Assembly: GCA_003990745.1 (NCBI GenBank)
Contig: RBNI01005969.1
Coordinates: 1-11,887 of the forward strand
DNA from: Jimgerdemannia flammicorona
Taxonomy: Eukaryota > Mucoromycota > Endogonomycetes > Endogonales > Endogonaceae
DNA: 11,887 bases
Direction: 5' to 3'
Every line of letters starts with the position of its first letter. The first letter of the stretch is position 1. Positions 1 through 9,287 of this stretch are shown piece after piece. The notes under the pieces were generated by a model that saw nothing but the letters and a program-made list of their open reading frames with translations, was not told the origin of the DNA and ran no database searches. Both the position numbers and the translations under genes were made by a program.

Positions 1-600
1 ACCCCTTCCTGATGAAAAACTACTTTATCTGATACTATTTCCACCCCCACTACTCTACTCACAGATCTTTATTACCAAACTGCAGTGTCATCTCCCCTGA
101 GGACCCCAACCCACCCACCATCTAGTCAGCAGATCCCCCAACAGCCCCTCCCATCTTAACACCTTCTCCCACATCCCCAACTGCTGCTCTTCCTCAAATA
201 CAAAAAGCCAATGACCTGCCAGACCCACCCATATTACTAACACCCACCCTATAGTAAGCTAACTATCTCCTACCCCACCCACAAGCTGAGATCTCAAGTC
301 CTCCCAGCGACCCCCCTCCCCTACCAGCCTATGCCCCACATCCAGTCTATCCCCTATTTTAGCCCAAAATTCCCCCAAAACCTCACACTCTCCCAGCCAA
401 TGTTCTGGCATCTGTACATGACCCCCAGCTCACCCAACATCATAACACTCCTCACAGTCAAATTGTCCACCATCTACCAAATGCCCTATATAGAAATTCA
501 GCATGACATTCCTCTGCAACATTCTCCACCATACCACCCAGAACTTGGGGGGAAGCCACCTCCATACCTCTGCACTCCAAGACCAGATACTAGCCCAACC
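1..600 (+). other. C-rich, proline-rich decayed sequence of unknown origin
   Basis: No recognisable gene. The plus strand is very rich in C and poor in G, with almost no CpG. One frame (starting at position 3) reads as a proline-rich, low-complexity peptide over roughly 90-480, with clusters such as PPTAPPILTPSPTSPTAA and SPPSDPPPLPAYAPHP broken by a few stops. From about 331 another frame is open and runs without interruption into the repeat at 601, ending at the TAA at 652-654. This could be a disordered part of an ORFa-like protein from a diverged relative of the element to the right, or unrelated flanking DNA. The frame agreement at the junction has about a one in three chance of being accidental. 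Confidence 0.35.
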
Positions 601-603
601 AGA

Positions 604-630
604 GATAATATCATCAATAGTGATATTATC
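604..630. repeat. Palindrome at ORFa C-terminal codons (copy A)
   Basis: Two perfect 10-bp arms, GATAATATCA (604-613) and TGATATTATC (621-630), are separated by 7 bp. The matching sites at 2030-2056 and 10624-10650 have weaker pairing, with one or two mismatches. It lies inside the codons for the ORFa C-terminus, so it may reflect coding sequence (repeated Asp/Ile codons) rather than a functional hairpin. Confidence 0.6.
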
Positions 631-717
631 AAAGACTACCCAGATAGTATCTAAATCTATAGATAGCTTAGCAGTTATGGTATAGTTAGATTAGCCTTAT
701 ATAATGTGACTGTGAAC

Positions 718-851
718 TGACTCAGCAGTCAGATGATCTCTTGATATATCAGATTACACTTGTACTATATAACTATATTCCAACTCAGCAAGACACTAAG
801 TGCTATATCTATATTTAGTATAGTCCAGATAGCCCCTCACTAGTATAAATA
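718..851 (+). promoter_or_regulatory. Candidate promoter in X copy A (TGACTCA and TATAAATA)
   Basis: TGACTCA at 718-724 sits inside the palindromic TGACTCAGCAGTCA. TATAAATA follows at 844-851, then a pyrimidine-rich stretch. The same arrangement and spacing occur in copies B and C. TGASTCA is the known Gcn4/AP-1-type bZIP site. That it drives transcription of the downstream gag-pol is inferred. Confidence 0.5.
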
Positions 852-964
852 CCCCCTCTCCCAGATCTCAGAATTTCAGACTTGAATAACCCAAATACAA
901 CTTCTGAGCACTTCTCCACAATATCTCTTTATACAACTATATTTAGTATAGCAATATCATAAAT

Positions 965-974
965 AATAAATAAA
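965..974 (+). terminator. Candidate polyadenylation signals in X copy A
   Basis: Two overlapping AATAAA hexamers lie at 965-970 and 969-974 in an A/T-rich stretch. Copies B (2403-2408) and C (10997-11002) keep one AATAAA at the equivalent place. It could end the upstream ORFa transcript. Its position about 120 bp after the TATA box also resembles the R region of an LTR. Confidence 0.4.
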
Positions 975-1062
975 CCTATTTAATAAACCATATAATACTC
1001 TTAAGTAAATCTAATTCCTTTTAGATCTCACTCCTAACTCCATCATGAAATTTCCTAATTGG

Positions 1063-1106
1063 GTATTATCTGCAGTGATATGTCAATTCAACTAAGCTGG
1101 TCTTAG
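1063..1106 (+). other. Candidate 44-nt intron, copy A
   Basis: It begins GTATTATC, has CAACTAAG near the 3' end (fungal branch-point type) and ends CTTAG. The same 44-nt unit occurs in copies B and C. It would sit in the 5' leader just upstream of the gag ATG at 1127. At 44 nt it is short but not implausible for a basidiomycete. No transcript evidence is available here. Confidence 0.4.
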
Positions 1107-1126
1107 TTTCTTGAACTTCCTGAAAT

Positions 1127-1333
1127 ATGGAAAATCCTGAACATCCAGAACTAGTCCAAAAAAGAACTTTGGTTAAGACATCAATCTGATCTTAAAATCA
1201 ATAAGTATAGAGAATGTACTCCATATAAAATTGATCTTGACCTTAAGAAAATAGTCTTCCAGAATATCCAGAACTTTCAAAAAACCCTTCCAGAACTATA
1301 TAATAGTTATTCTAACAAGTAACCCTCTTATAA
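1127..1333 (+). pseudogene. gag N-terminal fragment (piece P)
   Basis: The sequence after ATG 1127 matches the start of the long gag at 2561, beginning MENPE-PELVQK. Relative to piece Q one extra base lies in the A-run around codon 13, which shifts the frame, and further stops follow. Similarity ends at about 1333, so only the first roughly 70 codons remain. It is non-functional. Confidence 0.7.
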
Positions 1334-1604
1334 AGCACCATACTAAGGCTATAATTGAGACTGCCATAAATGAAAATATTACTATCACTCCATATACTAA
1401 GAACCGGTATACCAAAATTAACAATATCATAAGTATGTTTATAGAGGCTCTCAGTTTTTTCAAGATTCCACCAATCTCTCTCAAGGTTTTAGTAAGAATA
1501 TAGCTATTATCACTACTACCAAACAAGTAAAAGCTAATGTTTTTCTCCTCTATAGTTATGATATTATTATACATCAGTCTCACTAACTTACTAAGACCAC
1601 CACC
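1334..1604 (+). other. Unassigned AT-rich junction between pieces P and Q
   Basis: About 270 bp that match neither the gag continuation after 2770 nor, convincingly, the ORFa of piece R. It is A/T-rich with broken frames on the plus strand. The minus strand is open across 1296-1583 and would encode a hydrophobic peptide, but it has no recognisable domain and overlaps the gag fragment, so I do not call it a gene. It may be strongly diverged ORFa sequence or filler at a recombination junction. Confidence 0.4.
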
Positions 1605-2080
1605 ACCAAGGCTGCTATTACTTCTATCTATCTGATCATTTCCATATCCAGTATGAATACTAACTCACCTTCACTCCTGATTACTTCAACTACAATGAAG
1701 AGACCAGAGAATACAACCTATATCTCCAGACAACCCTCAAGATTGAACCAACTACTCCACCACCCAAGTATGAGTGACATGAACCATAGCTGCCAGCTTA
1801 CTACAACCCTGCAACTCATAGTGCTATAACCTATAGAAGGTATGCAGACAGTGAATCTGATGAAAGCAAGGATGATGTACCCCTCCTTTGCCCACTAACA
1901 CCTTATCCAGCATATAAGACAGATGATGTCATCCTGTAGGATAGTGATGAAGTTCTAATGTATTATTACCTTAGCAAACAAGGAGAAGTAATCTGCGAAC
2001 TACTCTTCCTAGATAACTACTTCATTAGAGATGATATCATTGATGGTAATGTCATCGAAGACTACTCAGATAGTGTCTAA
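1605..2080 (+). pseudogene. ORFa, C-terminal part (piece Q)
   Basis: This matches the C-terminal part of the ORF at 9578-10674, including FTPDYFNYNEET, a PPPKYE segment, YRRY-DSESDE and the end DYSDSV followed by TAA at 2078-2080. Weak similarity reaches back to about 1605 (DH-H--Y pattern). Here the frame is kept where piece R has lost one base near 10477, and CAG (Gln) is kept where piece R has TAG (10322-10324). Several TGA/TAG stops remain. No known family is recognised. The tail is acidic and rich in Tyr and Pro. Confidence 0.65.
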
Positions 2081-2143
2081 ACCTATAAATAGCTTAGCAG
2101 TTATAGTATAGTTAGATTAGCCTTATATAATGTGACTGTGAAC

Positions 2144-2277
2144 TGACTCAGCAGTCAGATGATCTCTTGATATGTCAGATTACACTTGTATTATATGACT
2201 ATATTCCAACTCAGTAAGGCACTAAGTACTACATCCATATCTAGTATAGTCCAGATAGCTCCTCACTAGTATAAATA
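2144..2277 (+). promoter_or_regulatory. Candidate promoter of gag-pol in X copy B
   Basis: TGACTCA at 2144-2150 within TGACTCAGCAGTCA, then TATAAATA at 2270-2277. It lies about 280 bp before the gag ATG at 2561. Start-site position and activity are inferred from motif order only. Confidence 0.5.
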
Positions 2278-2402
2278 CCCCCTCCCCCAGACCTCAGAAT
2301 CTCAGACTTGAATAGATCCAGACACTCAAGAACACTCCTGAATACTTCCCCACAATATCCCTTTATATAACTACTCCTAGTATAGTAATATCATGAATAG
2401 TG

Positions 2403-2408
2403 AATAAA
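2403..2408 (+). terminator. AATAAA in X copy B
   Basis: Single AATAAA downstream of the TATA box, conserved in position with copies A and C. It is a possible polyadenylation signal for the upstream ORFa transcript. Confidence 0.35.
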
Positions 2409-2496
2409 CCTATTTAATAATCCACAAACCACTCTTAAGTAAATCTGCTCCCCATTAGGTCCCACTCCTAACCCCATTACGAAATTTCCTAATTGG

Positions 2497-2540
2497 GTAT
2501 TGTCTGCAGCGATATGCCAATTCAACTAAGCTGGTCTTAG
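2497..2540 (+). other. Candidate 44-nt leader intron before gag, copy B
   Basis: It starts GTATTGTC, carries CAACTAAG and ends CTTAG; the gag ATG follows 20 nt later at 2561. Conservation in all three X copies supports a real unit. A splice role is inferred. Confidence 0.4.
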
Positions 2541-2560
2541 TTTCTTGAACTTTCTGAAAT

Positions 2561-4743
2561 ATGGAAAATCCTGAATATCCAGAACTAGTCCAAAAAGGAC
2601 TTTGATTGAGACATCAACCTGATCTTGAAATCAATAAGCATAGAGGATATACTCCATATGAAATTGATCTTGACCTTAAGAAAACAGTCTTCCAGAATAT
2701 CCAGAACTTCCAGAAAACCCTTCCAGAACTACATAACAGTTACCCTAAAAAGCAACCTTCTTACAACTTGATAGCAGTAGTTTATAATCCAATTCTACTT
2801 CAAGATACTTTCTCACTCTGCTATAAAACCTTTTGCGAATTTCTATAAGTTGGTATAAAGTCTAATCTTTGAACTAGAATTCATCCTGAACCATCTGACA
2901 ATCTGGAGAGAATTGAACCTGATGTACAAGGACAATTTGACCTCCACACCTGCAACAAGTGAGATAAACTTCATTTGAAGAAAGAAATACTTCAGTTAAA
3001 TCAACAAATAGATGAAACCCTATTCACCGAACTCCTTGCTCTACACCCAGTAAGTCAGAATGAAGAAGGTCTTATAGAAGCCTTCTTTACTCTTCTCAAC
3101 AAGAGTTTTGTCAGCTCTACAAATCTGAGTAATCTAGGACAACCATCAGCAGTCTTTCTAGCCTTAGTTTCTCATGAAGCTCAAGCCTCTGTAGCCAAGT
3201 GGCTCAACTTTACTGACTTTCACTATACCAGGACCAAGACCACATTATACTACTGATTCCAGAACAGCAAGATCCACTATATTCTTAAGGAAGAAGCAAG
3301 AGAAACTCTTCATCAACTACCTGACCCTGAACCAGAAGTAGGCTCTGCTATAGCCTCACCTGAATCAGAAACCAACACCAAACCAGAACTTGACTTTGAA
3401 TTAAGTCCATTTGAAATCAGATATACAACTAATTCTATCTACTTTTACACTGAGCAAACCCAATTATATGGGAACCAAACCAAAGAGGAGGAGGAGTATC
3501 TCAGTGAATTCGATTCCAGATATACTACTAAAGAAGATGCACCTCTATCAGGACAGAATATACCTACACAGCAACAGATAGCTATCTATCAAGCCCTTAC
3601 TCCAGACCCACAACTACTACTCCAGCAACTTACACAGACTCAAAGAACCCCATCACACTCTGCATCAGTATCTCAAGTAGTACTAGTAATATCACTAACA
3701 ACAGTCCAACTGCCTCTAGTAAACAATATGGTGAATCAACAGATTCTAGATCTTATAGCCCAGGTAGCAATAATGGCAGCAACTATTACTACCTTAGCCA
3801 AACAGATCCAACCTACCAAAAATCTGAGCCTATCTATCTTCAATAGTACTATACAAGAAGTCCAAAGCTTCATTAGTATAGTTGACACCAACTTTGAAAC
3901 CAATCAATGAACCAATGAGTGAGTTGCTGACTGCCTTCTGATAAATAATCAAGACCACACTCTAGAACAACTCTTTGCTATCACTACAGCCTATGTTTGC
4001 CAAGTTGTTACATTCTTCCAAGGACCTGCCAAAGAATGGTGGTGAACTCTTCCTGAAAAACCCCTCATATGGGATACTCAACCTGCAGTAATTGTTCAGA
4101 ATATAGCAAACAATACCCCAGGATATGGAGTCCATCCTGCAGCCCCTGGACTGAAACAACTCATGATTGCTCAATACCACAGTGAAATCATGATTGCCAA
4201 ATATTGAGTAAAACTCTACAATCTTAAATTCAATGTATATGGTAAGGAAGAATTCAAAACCTTCTATACAAAACTCAAGTTACTCCTGAACACCATTGGC
4301 CTAGGATATATTGTCAATGATGAAGCACGAAATAGTATAAGAACAGACTATCTATTCGATGTACTGCCTGAATGGCTTACTAGAAAAATCTGAGAACAAG
4401 GCTGCTCAGTTGGTTGTGATCACCAACAATAGTGTCTAGCAAGAATCAAGACCATGGTCAAGTGAATCCTAACAGCTGGACCAATTCTGCCCTGAAGACA
4501 ATTCAACAACAAGGAAAAAACTTGGACTAAGAAAGAAGAACTCAAGTATGAAGCATCCTGAGCTCCCTCTATATCTACCTCATAGACACTCAGAAATCAT
4601 GAACCTACCTAGCTGAGTACCTTCAAGAAACTCACTGAAGGAGAAAGGAATGAACTTCAAAGAAGTGGAATATACTTCTATTGCCGAAAGACAGGACATA
4701 TGGCCAGTGCCTGCCCTAACCAAAAACCCCAAACAGCAATATG
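2561..4743 (+). pseudogene. gag: gag (long, with capsid and zinc knuckle), decayed
   Basis: Structural polyprotein that packages element RNA into particles. ATG 2561 opens one frame followed without any indel to about 4740 (roughly 725 codons). It is broken by well over ten stops, mostly TGA, with a few TAG and one TAA (2846-2848). The first roughly 380 codons form an unusually long N-terminal extension with an acidic, Pro/Glu-rich part near 3320-3560. A capsid-like region follows at about 3960-4330 (for example FFQGPAKEWW). The nucleocapsid zinc knuckle is at 4673-4714: C-RKTG-H-MASA-C is clear, but the first Cys codon is TAC (Tyr), consistent with a G-to-A change. ATG 2561 was chosen because it is the first in-frame ATG after X and is shared with piece P. 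Confidence 0.8.
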
Positions 4744-5319
4744 AGCAACTGTTACTACTCTACACCACCTCAATAACCTGACTACCAGAACACTGGACTT
4801 TGTCATATTAGGCAAACTGCCAAGGCTCCAACCAAAGGAAGTCAAAAGGCAGCTGGATATGATCTGTATGCAGCTGAAGAAGCTAGAGTTTCCAACCAAG
4901 AAGTCAAGCAAGTCTATACAGAAATCAGCATCCAAATCCCTGAAGGATATGTTAGAAGAATATGCTGTCACAGCAGCCTAGCATTGAAAGGACTCTCAGT
5001 AGAAGGAGGAGTCATTGATGAAGATTACATAGGCAAAATTATTGTCCTCATCCGAAACCATAGTTGGATACCCTTCAAGATCCCTATTGGTTTCTGCATC
5101 ACCCAGATCCTATTTGAGAAAATCGAGTCAACTCTGACAGTCAAGGAAGTCCCTGAACTACTACCTACCATCTGAGGATCCAAAGGATTTGGCTCATCAA
5201 ACAAGGCCCCAGCTCAACCTACCACAAGCAAAGAAGAACAATTCTACAAGAAAATTGAAGATGGATATGTATTAAGTGGCCAGTGCCCCCATGACATTGA
5301 ATGTACTCTTTCCGAATGA
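4741..5319 (+). pseudogene. dut: dUTPase domain of the retrotransposon polyprotein
   Basis: dUTPase hydrolyses dUTP to dUMP and pyrophosphate, keeping uracil out of new DNA. All five motifs of the trimeric family are seen in order in one frame: motif 1 AAGYDLYAAE (4849-4878); motif 2 RRICCHSSLA (4954-4983; the usual Pro-Arg before Ser reads Cys-His, and CAC fits a decayed CGC Arg codon); motif 3 GGVIDEDYIG with the catalytic-type Asp and Tyr (5005-5034); motif 4 GFCITQILFE (5089-5118; usual Gly-Asp-Arg reads Gly-Phe-Cys); motif 5 GSKGFGSS after a TGA in place of the expected Arg (5173-5202). The core is about 120 residues, near family length. It lies in frame -1 relative to gag, and the open stretch runs from about 4741 (one TAA at 4774) to TGA 5317-5319. 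It is inactive here. The identification is confident. Confidence 0.85.
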
Positions 5320-8300
5320 TCAATGATTGCTTCTCTTGTGTCAATGAATTGGCTCAAAGAAGAACCAATAGAAGGAAAGCCCCTATAACTGAAATCACTA
5401 CCATTGGATCAGACAAACTGCTTACACTCCAAGCTTTTATCAACTGAGCACCTGTCAAGATTATGATAGACAGTGGTGCCTCAGATAACTTTATCAATAA
5501 AGAAACAGCCATCAGACTCAAGATCTTCACCTCTCTGATATAACAAACTCAAGCAGTTGCTACAGCTAATGGAATCTCACATATCATTAGTAAGGAAGTC
5601 CACAACCTGCCCTTCTGAATTGGTGACTACTGAGTATATATTATCCTCCAAATTGTACCACTTCCTGACAATGAAATCATCCTTGGAATCCCATGGTTGA
5701 AACAAGAGAACCCCATGATCAATTGGGTGAACCATTCTCTAACCATCAAGAAAGGATGCCACAACTTCAAACTACAAGGTGAAAAGGACCCACTCAACTC
5801 TAGTGATTCTGGACCAAAGATCACCCATATCAATAAGTTACAGCTGAAGAAATTGGCCAAGAAATGCCCTCTCTTTGCTATCTCCATCTGCCCATCCAAA
5901 GGAAAAACCAAGAACTCTGAAGAAGACTTTTCTAAAGTTGACAGCTATGTCAGACCCCTACTCCAGAAATTCTGAGATATATTTCCAAAGAAACTTCTGA
6001 AAGGCCTATCTCCCAAATGAGCAGTAGACTATATCATCAAGACCATTCCAGATGCCAAACCAGCCTTCAAGTCAATCTACTACATATCTCTAAGAGAAAT
6101 TGATACACTCAAGAAAGAAATTGACAAACTCCTAGAATAAGAATTCATCAGATCTAGTGTATCACCCTATGGTGCACCAGTCCTCTTTGTTGTCAAGAAA
6201 GGAGGAGATTTATAAATGTGTATTGATTACCGAGATCTCAATGAACAGACTATTAAGAACTGTTGCCTACTATCCAGAATTGATGAAATCTTTGACAGGC
6301 TTACCAACCCACAATTCATGAGCTCTTTTGACCTGAGAAATGGTTACTGGCAAATTGCCATGAAAGAAAAAGATATCTACAAGACAGCCTTCCAAACTTG
6401 CTATGGATATTTCAAATTCCTGGTTATGTCCTTTAGCTTAACTAATGCTCCAGTAACCTTCCAGACTCTGATGAATACTATCCTGCATCTATATCTAGAC
6501 AAATTTGTTATTGTCTACATTGATGACATCCTAGTCTTCAGCAAAACCCTGGAGGAACATCTTGAACACCTTGAACTAGTACTACTGAAACTCCAAGAAA
6601 ACTGACTCTTCACAAAACTCAGCAAGTGTAAATTCCTCTTGAAGGAAATCCAATTCCTTAGATACATTGTCATGCCAAATAGAATCAAAGTGGACTCCAG
6701 CAAAATCTCTACAATCAAGAATTGGCCCAGACCCAAGAAGCTGAAAGACCTCCAGTCATTCTTGGGATTAGCAAACTATTATAGGTGATTTGTCACCAAC
6801 TTTGCCAAAATCACTACTGCCCTCACCCAAATAACCAAATACAGCAAGAAAGAAGAGCAGCCCTGGACCATGAAACAAGAAAAAGACTTCAACAATCTTG
6901 TAAATTGGGGACCTGAATAAGATACTGCCTTTCAAGTACTAAAGGATACCTTGATAACCACCCCAGTACTTCAAGTGGCAAACCCTGCCCTACCATATGA
7001 AGTTACTACTGATGCCTCTGACCTAGCTCTTGGAGCAGTACTTATGTAAGAAGGACACCCTGTGGCCTATCACTCTCAAAAGTTCAATGATGCCAAAATC
7101 AACTATGCAACTCATGAGAAGGAAATGCTAGCTATTGTAGACACTCTGATCAAATGATGACCATACCTAGAAGGAGTACACTTCACTATATTAACTAACC
7201 ACAAGTCATTAGTCAACATTAAGACACAGACTACCCTTTCTTGAAAGTAAGCCAGATGGATAAAAGTCCTCACCAACTTTGACTACAAAATTCAGTATTA
7301 CTCTGATAAGAAAAATATTGTTGCTGATACAATCTCCAGACCACTAATCAAAGAAGTTATCCAAACTCTCACATTGGTTACTAACTCTATCATGGAACAA
7401 ATTATTATAGCATGCGCTGATGATAAAGAAGCTCAAGCACTCTGAGAAATTCTGAACAGTAATGATGCTGACAAGCATACCCAATACAACCAATACCAAC
7501 TCAAGGATAATACTATCTACTACAAGAACAGATTGTATGTTTCAAATAACTGAGACCTCCGAAGGACTATCCTATTTGAATGTCATGATACCCCTATAGC
7601 TGGACATTTAGAATTTGATAAATACTATGAGGTTATCTCCCAAAACTTCTATTGGCCCTACATAGCAGATCAGCTAAAGACCTACATCACTTCCTGTGAT
7701 GCCTGCCAATATAACAAGTCCTCAACACTAGCAAAACCTGGCCTACTCCACCCTATCCCAGTACCATCTACTAATTGGAAATAAATCTCTATAGACTTCA
7801 TTGTACAACTACCTCAAACCAAGAACAGGGAAGATGCAATTGTTGTCTTTGTAGACTATCTCAGCAAACAAGCCCACTTTGTGCCAACTACTATTACCGC
7901 AACAGCACCAGACATAGCTACACTCTTGTTTGACAATATCTTCCACTATTATAGTCTTTCTAAGATCATTATTAGTGACTGAGACCCAAAATTTACCAGC
8001 CATTTTTGGAAAGCCCTCCATGGACACCTTGGAATGAAACTTGTACTATCCACAGCCTTTCACTCCAAAACTGATGACCAAACTGAAAGAATGGACCAAA
8101 CTCTGGAACAGATGCTAAGGAACTATGTTTCCTACAGACAAGATGATTGGCATGAACACCTCACTATAGTCAAGTTTGCCTATAATAACAGCAAGCAAGT
8201 CTCTCTTAAAATGACTCCATTCTTTACCAACACTGGACAAAACCCAAACACTCCTCTGACACTTATCCAAACTACTGATAAACCCTCTACAGTCAAAGCT

Positions 8301-8858
8301 GTTGAAGAATTCCTGCTCTGAATGCATAATCTAAGCTAGATTGCAATTGAGAATTTATCGCGAGCTCAAGAACAACAGTCACAGTATGTTAATCAACACT
8401 GCCAAGAAAAAACCTTTAATATTGGAGAAAAAGTTCTATTGGATATCCGAGGATACTGAGTTGATAACCTCAAGTACAGACTATCTATAAAACTGAACAG
8501 CAAGTTTATTAGACTATTTGAAGTCATCTCACAAGTCTCTCCAACCTCCTACAAATTGGTGCTACCAGATACCATTAAGATTCACTCAGTCTTTAATGTC
8601 CAATATCTTAAGCAATACAATGAGAATAATGATGAACTATTCCCAAACCGAACCACCAAGCCACCTGCACCTATCATTATTAATGACCAAGAAGAGTATG
8701 AAGTTGAACAAATTCTCAACAAATGTGACAATAAGAACCACCCTGAGTACCTTATCAAATGGAAAGATTACCTGATCCATGATGCAATATGGGAACCCAA
8801 GACTAATCTCCAGAATGCTACTGACTTAGTTCAGGAATATGATTCCTTAAATAACTAA
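5301..8858 (+). pseudogene. pol: pol: PR-RT-RNase H-integrase-chromodomain, decayed
   Basis: One frame with no indel from about 5301 to the TAA at 8856-8858, cut by roughly two dozen premature stops, mostly TGA. Protease: DSGAS at 5469-5483 and ILGIPWL near 5679-5699. Reverse transcriptase: FDLRNGYWQI from 6327 and YIDD at 6516-6527. RNase H: TTDASD near 7005-7022 and the VADTISRP end near 7320. Integrase: zinc finger His 7584 and His 7605 with Cys 7695 and Cys 7704; DDE triad Asp 7794, Asp 7977 and Glu 8085, giving D-X35-E spacing; then a GPY/F-like module with GP changed to RL near 8510. Chromodomain at about 8691-8850 (EEYEVEQIL, YLIKWKDY, IWEP), which in this clade targets integration to marked chromatin. 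The frame is -1 relative to dut. Confidence 0.92.
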
Positions 8859-9273
8859 AACCGAATATCTGACACCTATCAGTACATACTATATATTACT
8901 CTCCAAAAAAAATTATAATTATTATGAACAAATCAAGAACTCAGCAAGTTAAGACAAAAGAATACTGACTCTCTGAAAAAATAGCAAAACTGAAAGCAAG
9001 CCTATTCTCCCCATACTACTGGTGGGAAATGAGGTATAGACATTTAAGAAGATTCCTTAGAGAAAATTCTCCAGCAGTAAATAATATCAGAATCACTTCC
9101 AGTGCATAGCATTGAACACACAACCCTTTAACATATGAATCCAATACATTAGGCAACTGTACTACAAGTATGCCACTTTCTGAAAAAATAGACTTTACCA
9201 GACTTTTGACCTCCCAAATAGTGTAACAACACTAGAACAAAATTAGAAGGTCATGATGAGGACATCAAAAGCT
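8859..9273 (+). other. 3' untranslated region of the chromovirus
   Basis: About 415 bp between the pol stop and the polypurine tract. It is A-rich with no open frame of note and no recognisable domain. Its end, just before the PPT, resembles the non-coding tails of other fungal chromoviruses. Nothing else is seen. Confidence 0.6.
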
Positions 9274-9286
9274 AAGAAGGGGAGAG
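9274..9286 (+). promoter_or_regulatory. Polypurine tract (plus-strand primer)
   Basis: AAGAAGGGGAGAG is 13 purines directly before the LTR-like start TGCAAG at 9288. In LTR elements the PPT survives RNase H and primes plus-strand DNA right at the 3' LTR boundary, so this fixes 9288 as the start of the pol-bearing element's own 3' LTR. Confidence 0.8.
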
Positions 9287-9287
9287 T

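Larger units (their letters stand above)
601..1106 (+). repeat. X repeat, copy A
   Basis: First of three copies of a roughly 0.5 kb direct repeat (others at 2027-2540 and 10621-11134). In order it holds a palindrome at the end of ORFa, the ORFa stop, a TGACTCA site, a TATA box, AATAAA signals and a candidate 44-nt intron. In an assembled element it would lie between ORFa and gag. It has no TG...CA termini. Its left limit is simply where piece P begins, and its right limit is where piece R ends, so these limits need not be ends of a functional unit. TATA followed by AATAAA about 120 bp later is also an LTR-like order, which keeps the LTR reading open. Confidence 0.75.
601..1333 (+). mobile_element. 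Piece P: fragment of the chromovirus (X region plus gag 5' end)
   Basis: This segment matches 2027-2770 over its whole length by eye, with scattered transitions and small indels. It carries the X region and then the first roughly 70 codons of gag. It starts abruptly at 601, where similarity to the two other X copies begins, and loses similarity to piece Q at about 1333. No LTR of the 9288 type and no target-site duplication is seen at either end. It is best read as a truncated, degenerate copy next to piece Q, left by deletion or unequal recombination. The alternative is that 601-1106 is the outer LTR of a tandem array. Confidence 0.6.
2027..2540 (+). repeat. X repeat, copy B
   Basis: This is the only copy flanked on both sides by element sequence: the ORFa end on the left and the gag start on the right. 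It therefore shows the native position of X between the two reading frames. The element-specific signals match copies A and C, and the palindrome arms here (2030-2039 and 2047-2056) have decayed. There is no tRNA-type primer-binding site after it and no polypurine tract before it, which argues against a true LTR. Confidence 0.75.

Noticed and set aside
604..630. Palindrome as a transposon terminal inverted repeat or origin
   Set aside because: It lies inside coding sequence for the ORFa tail, pairs poorly in copies B and C, and has no partner at the other end of X.
1296..1583. Minus-strand ORF encoding a hydrophobic, membrane-like peptide
   Set aside because: It overlaps the gag fragment of piece P and the junction, comes from A/T-rich sequence read in reverse, and has no domain or promoter support.
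4712..4740. Canonical -1 slippery heptamer at the gag-dut joint
   Set aside because: The run of five A and four C does not give X XXY YYZ in the gag frame. No convincing heptamer was found at either joint.
4678..4971. Minus-strand ORF with Cys and Leu-rich sequence
   Set aside because: It is the reverse shadow of the zinc knuckle and dUTPase coding region.
2603..8336. TGA reassigned as Arg or Trp (alternative genetic code)
   Set aside because: TAA and TAG also interrupt the frames, TGG is used for Trp throughout, and loss of CpG explains CGA to TGA. Decay is the simpler account.
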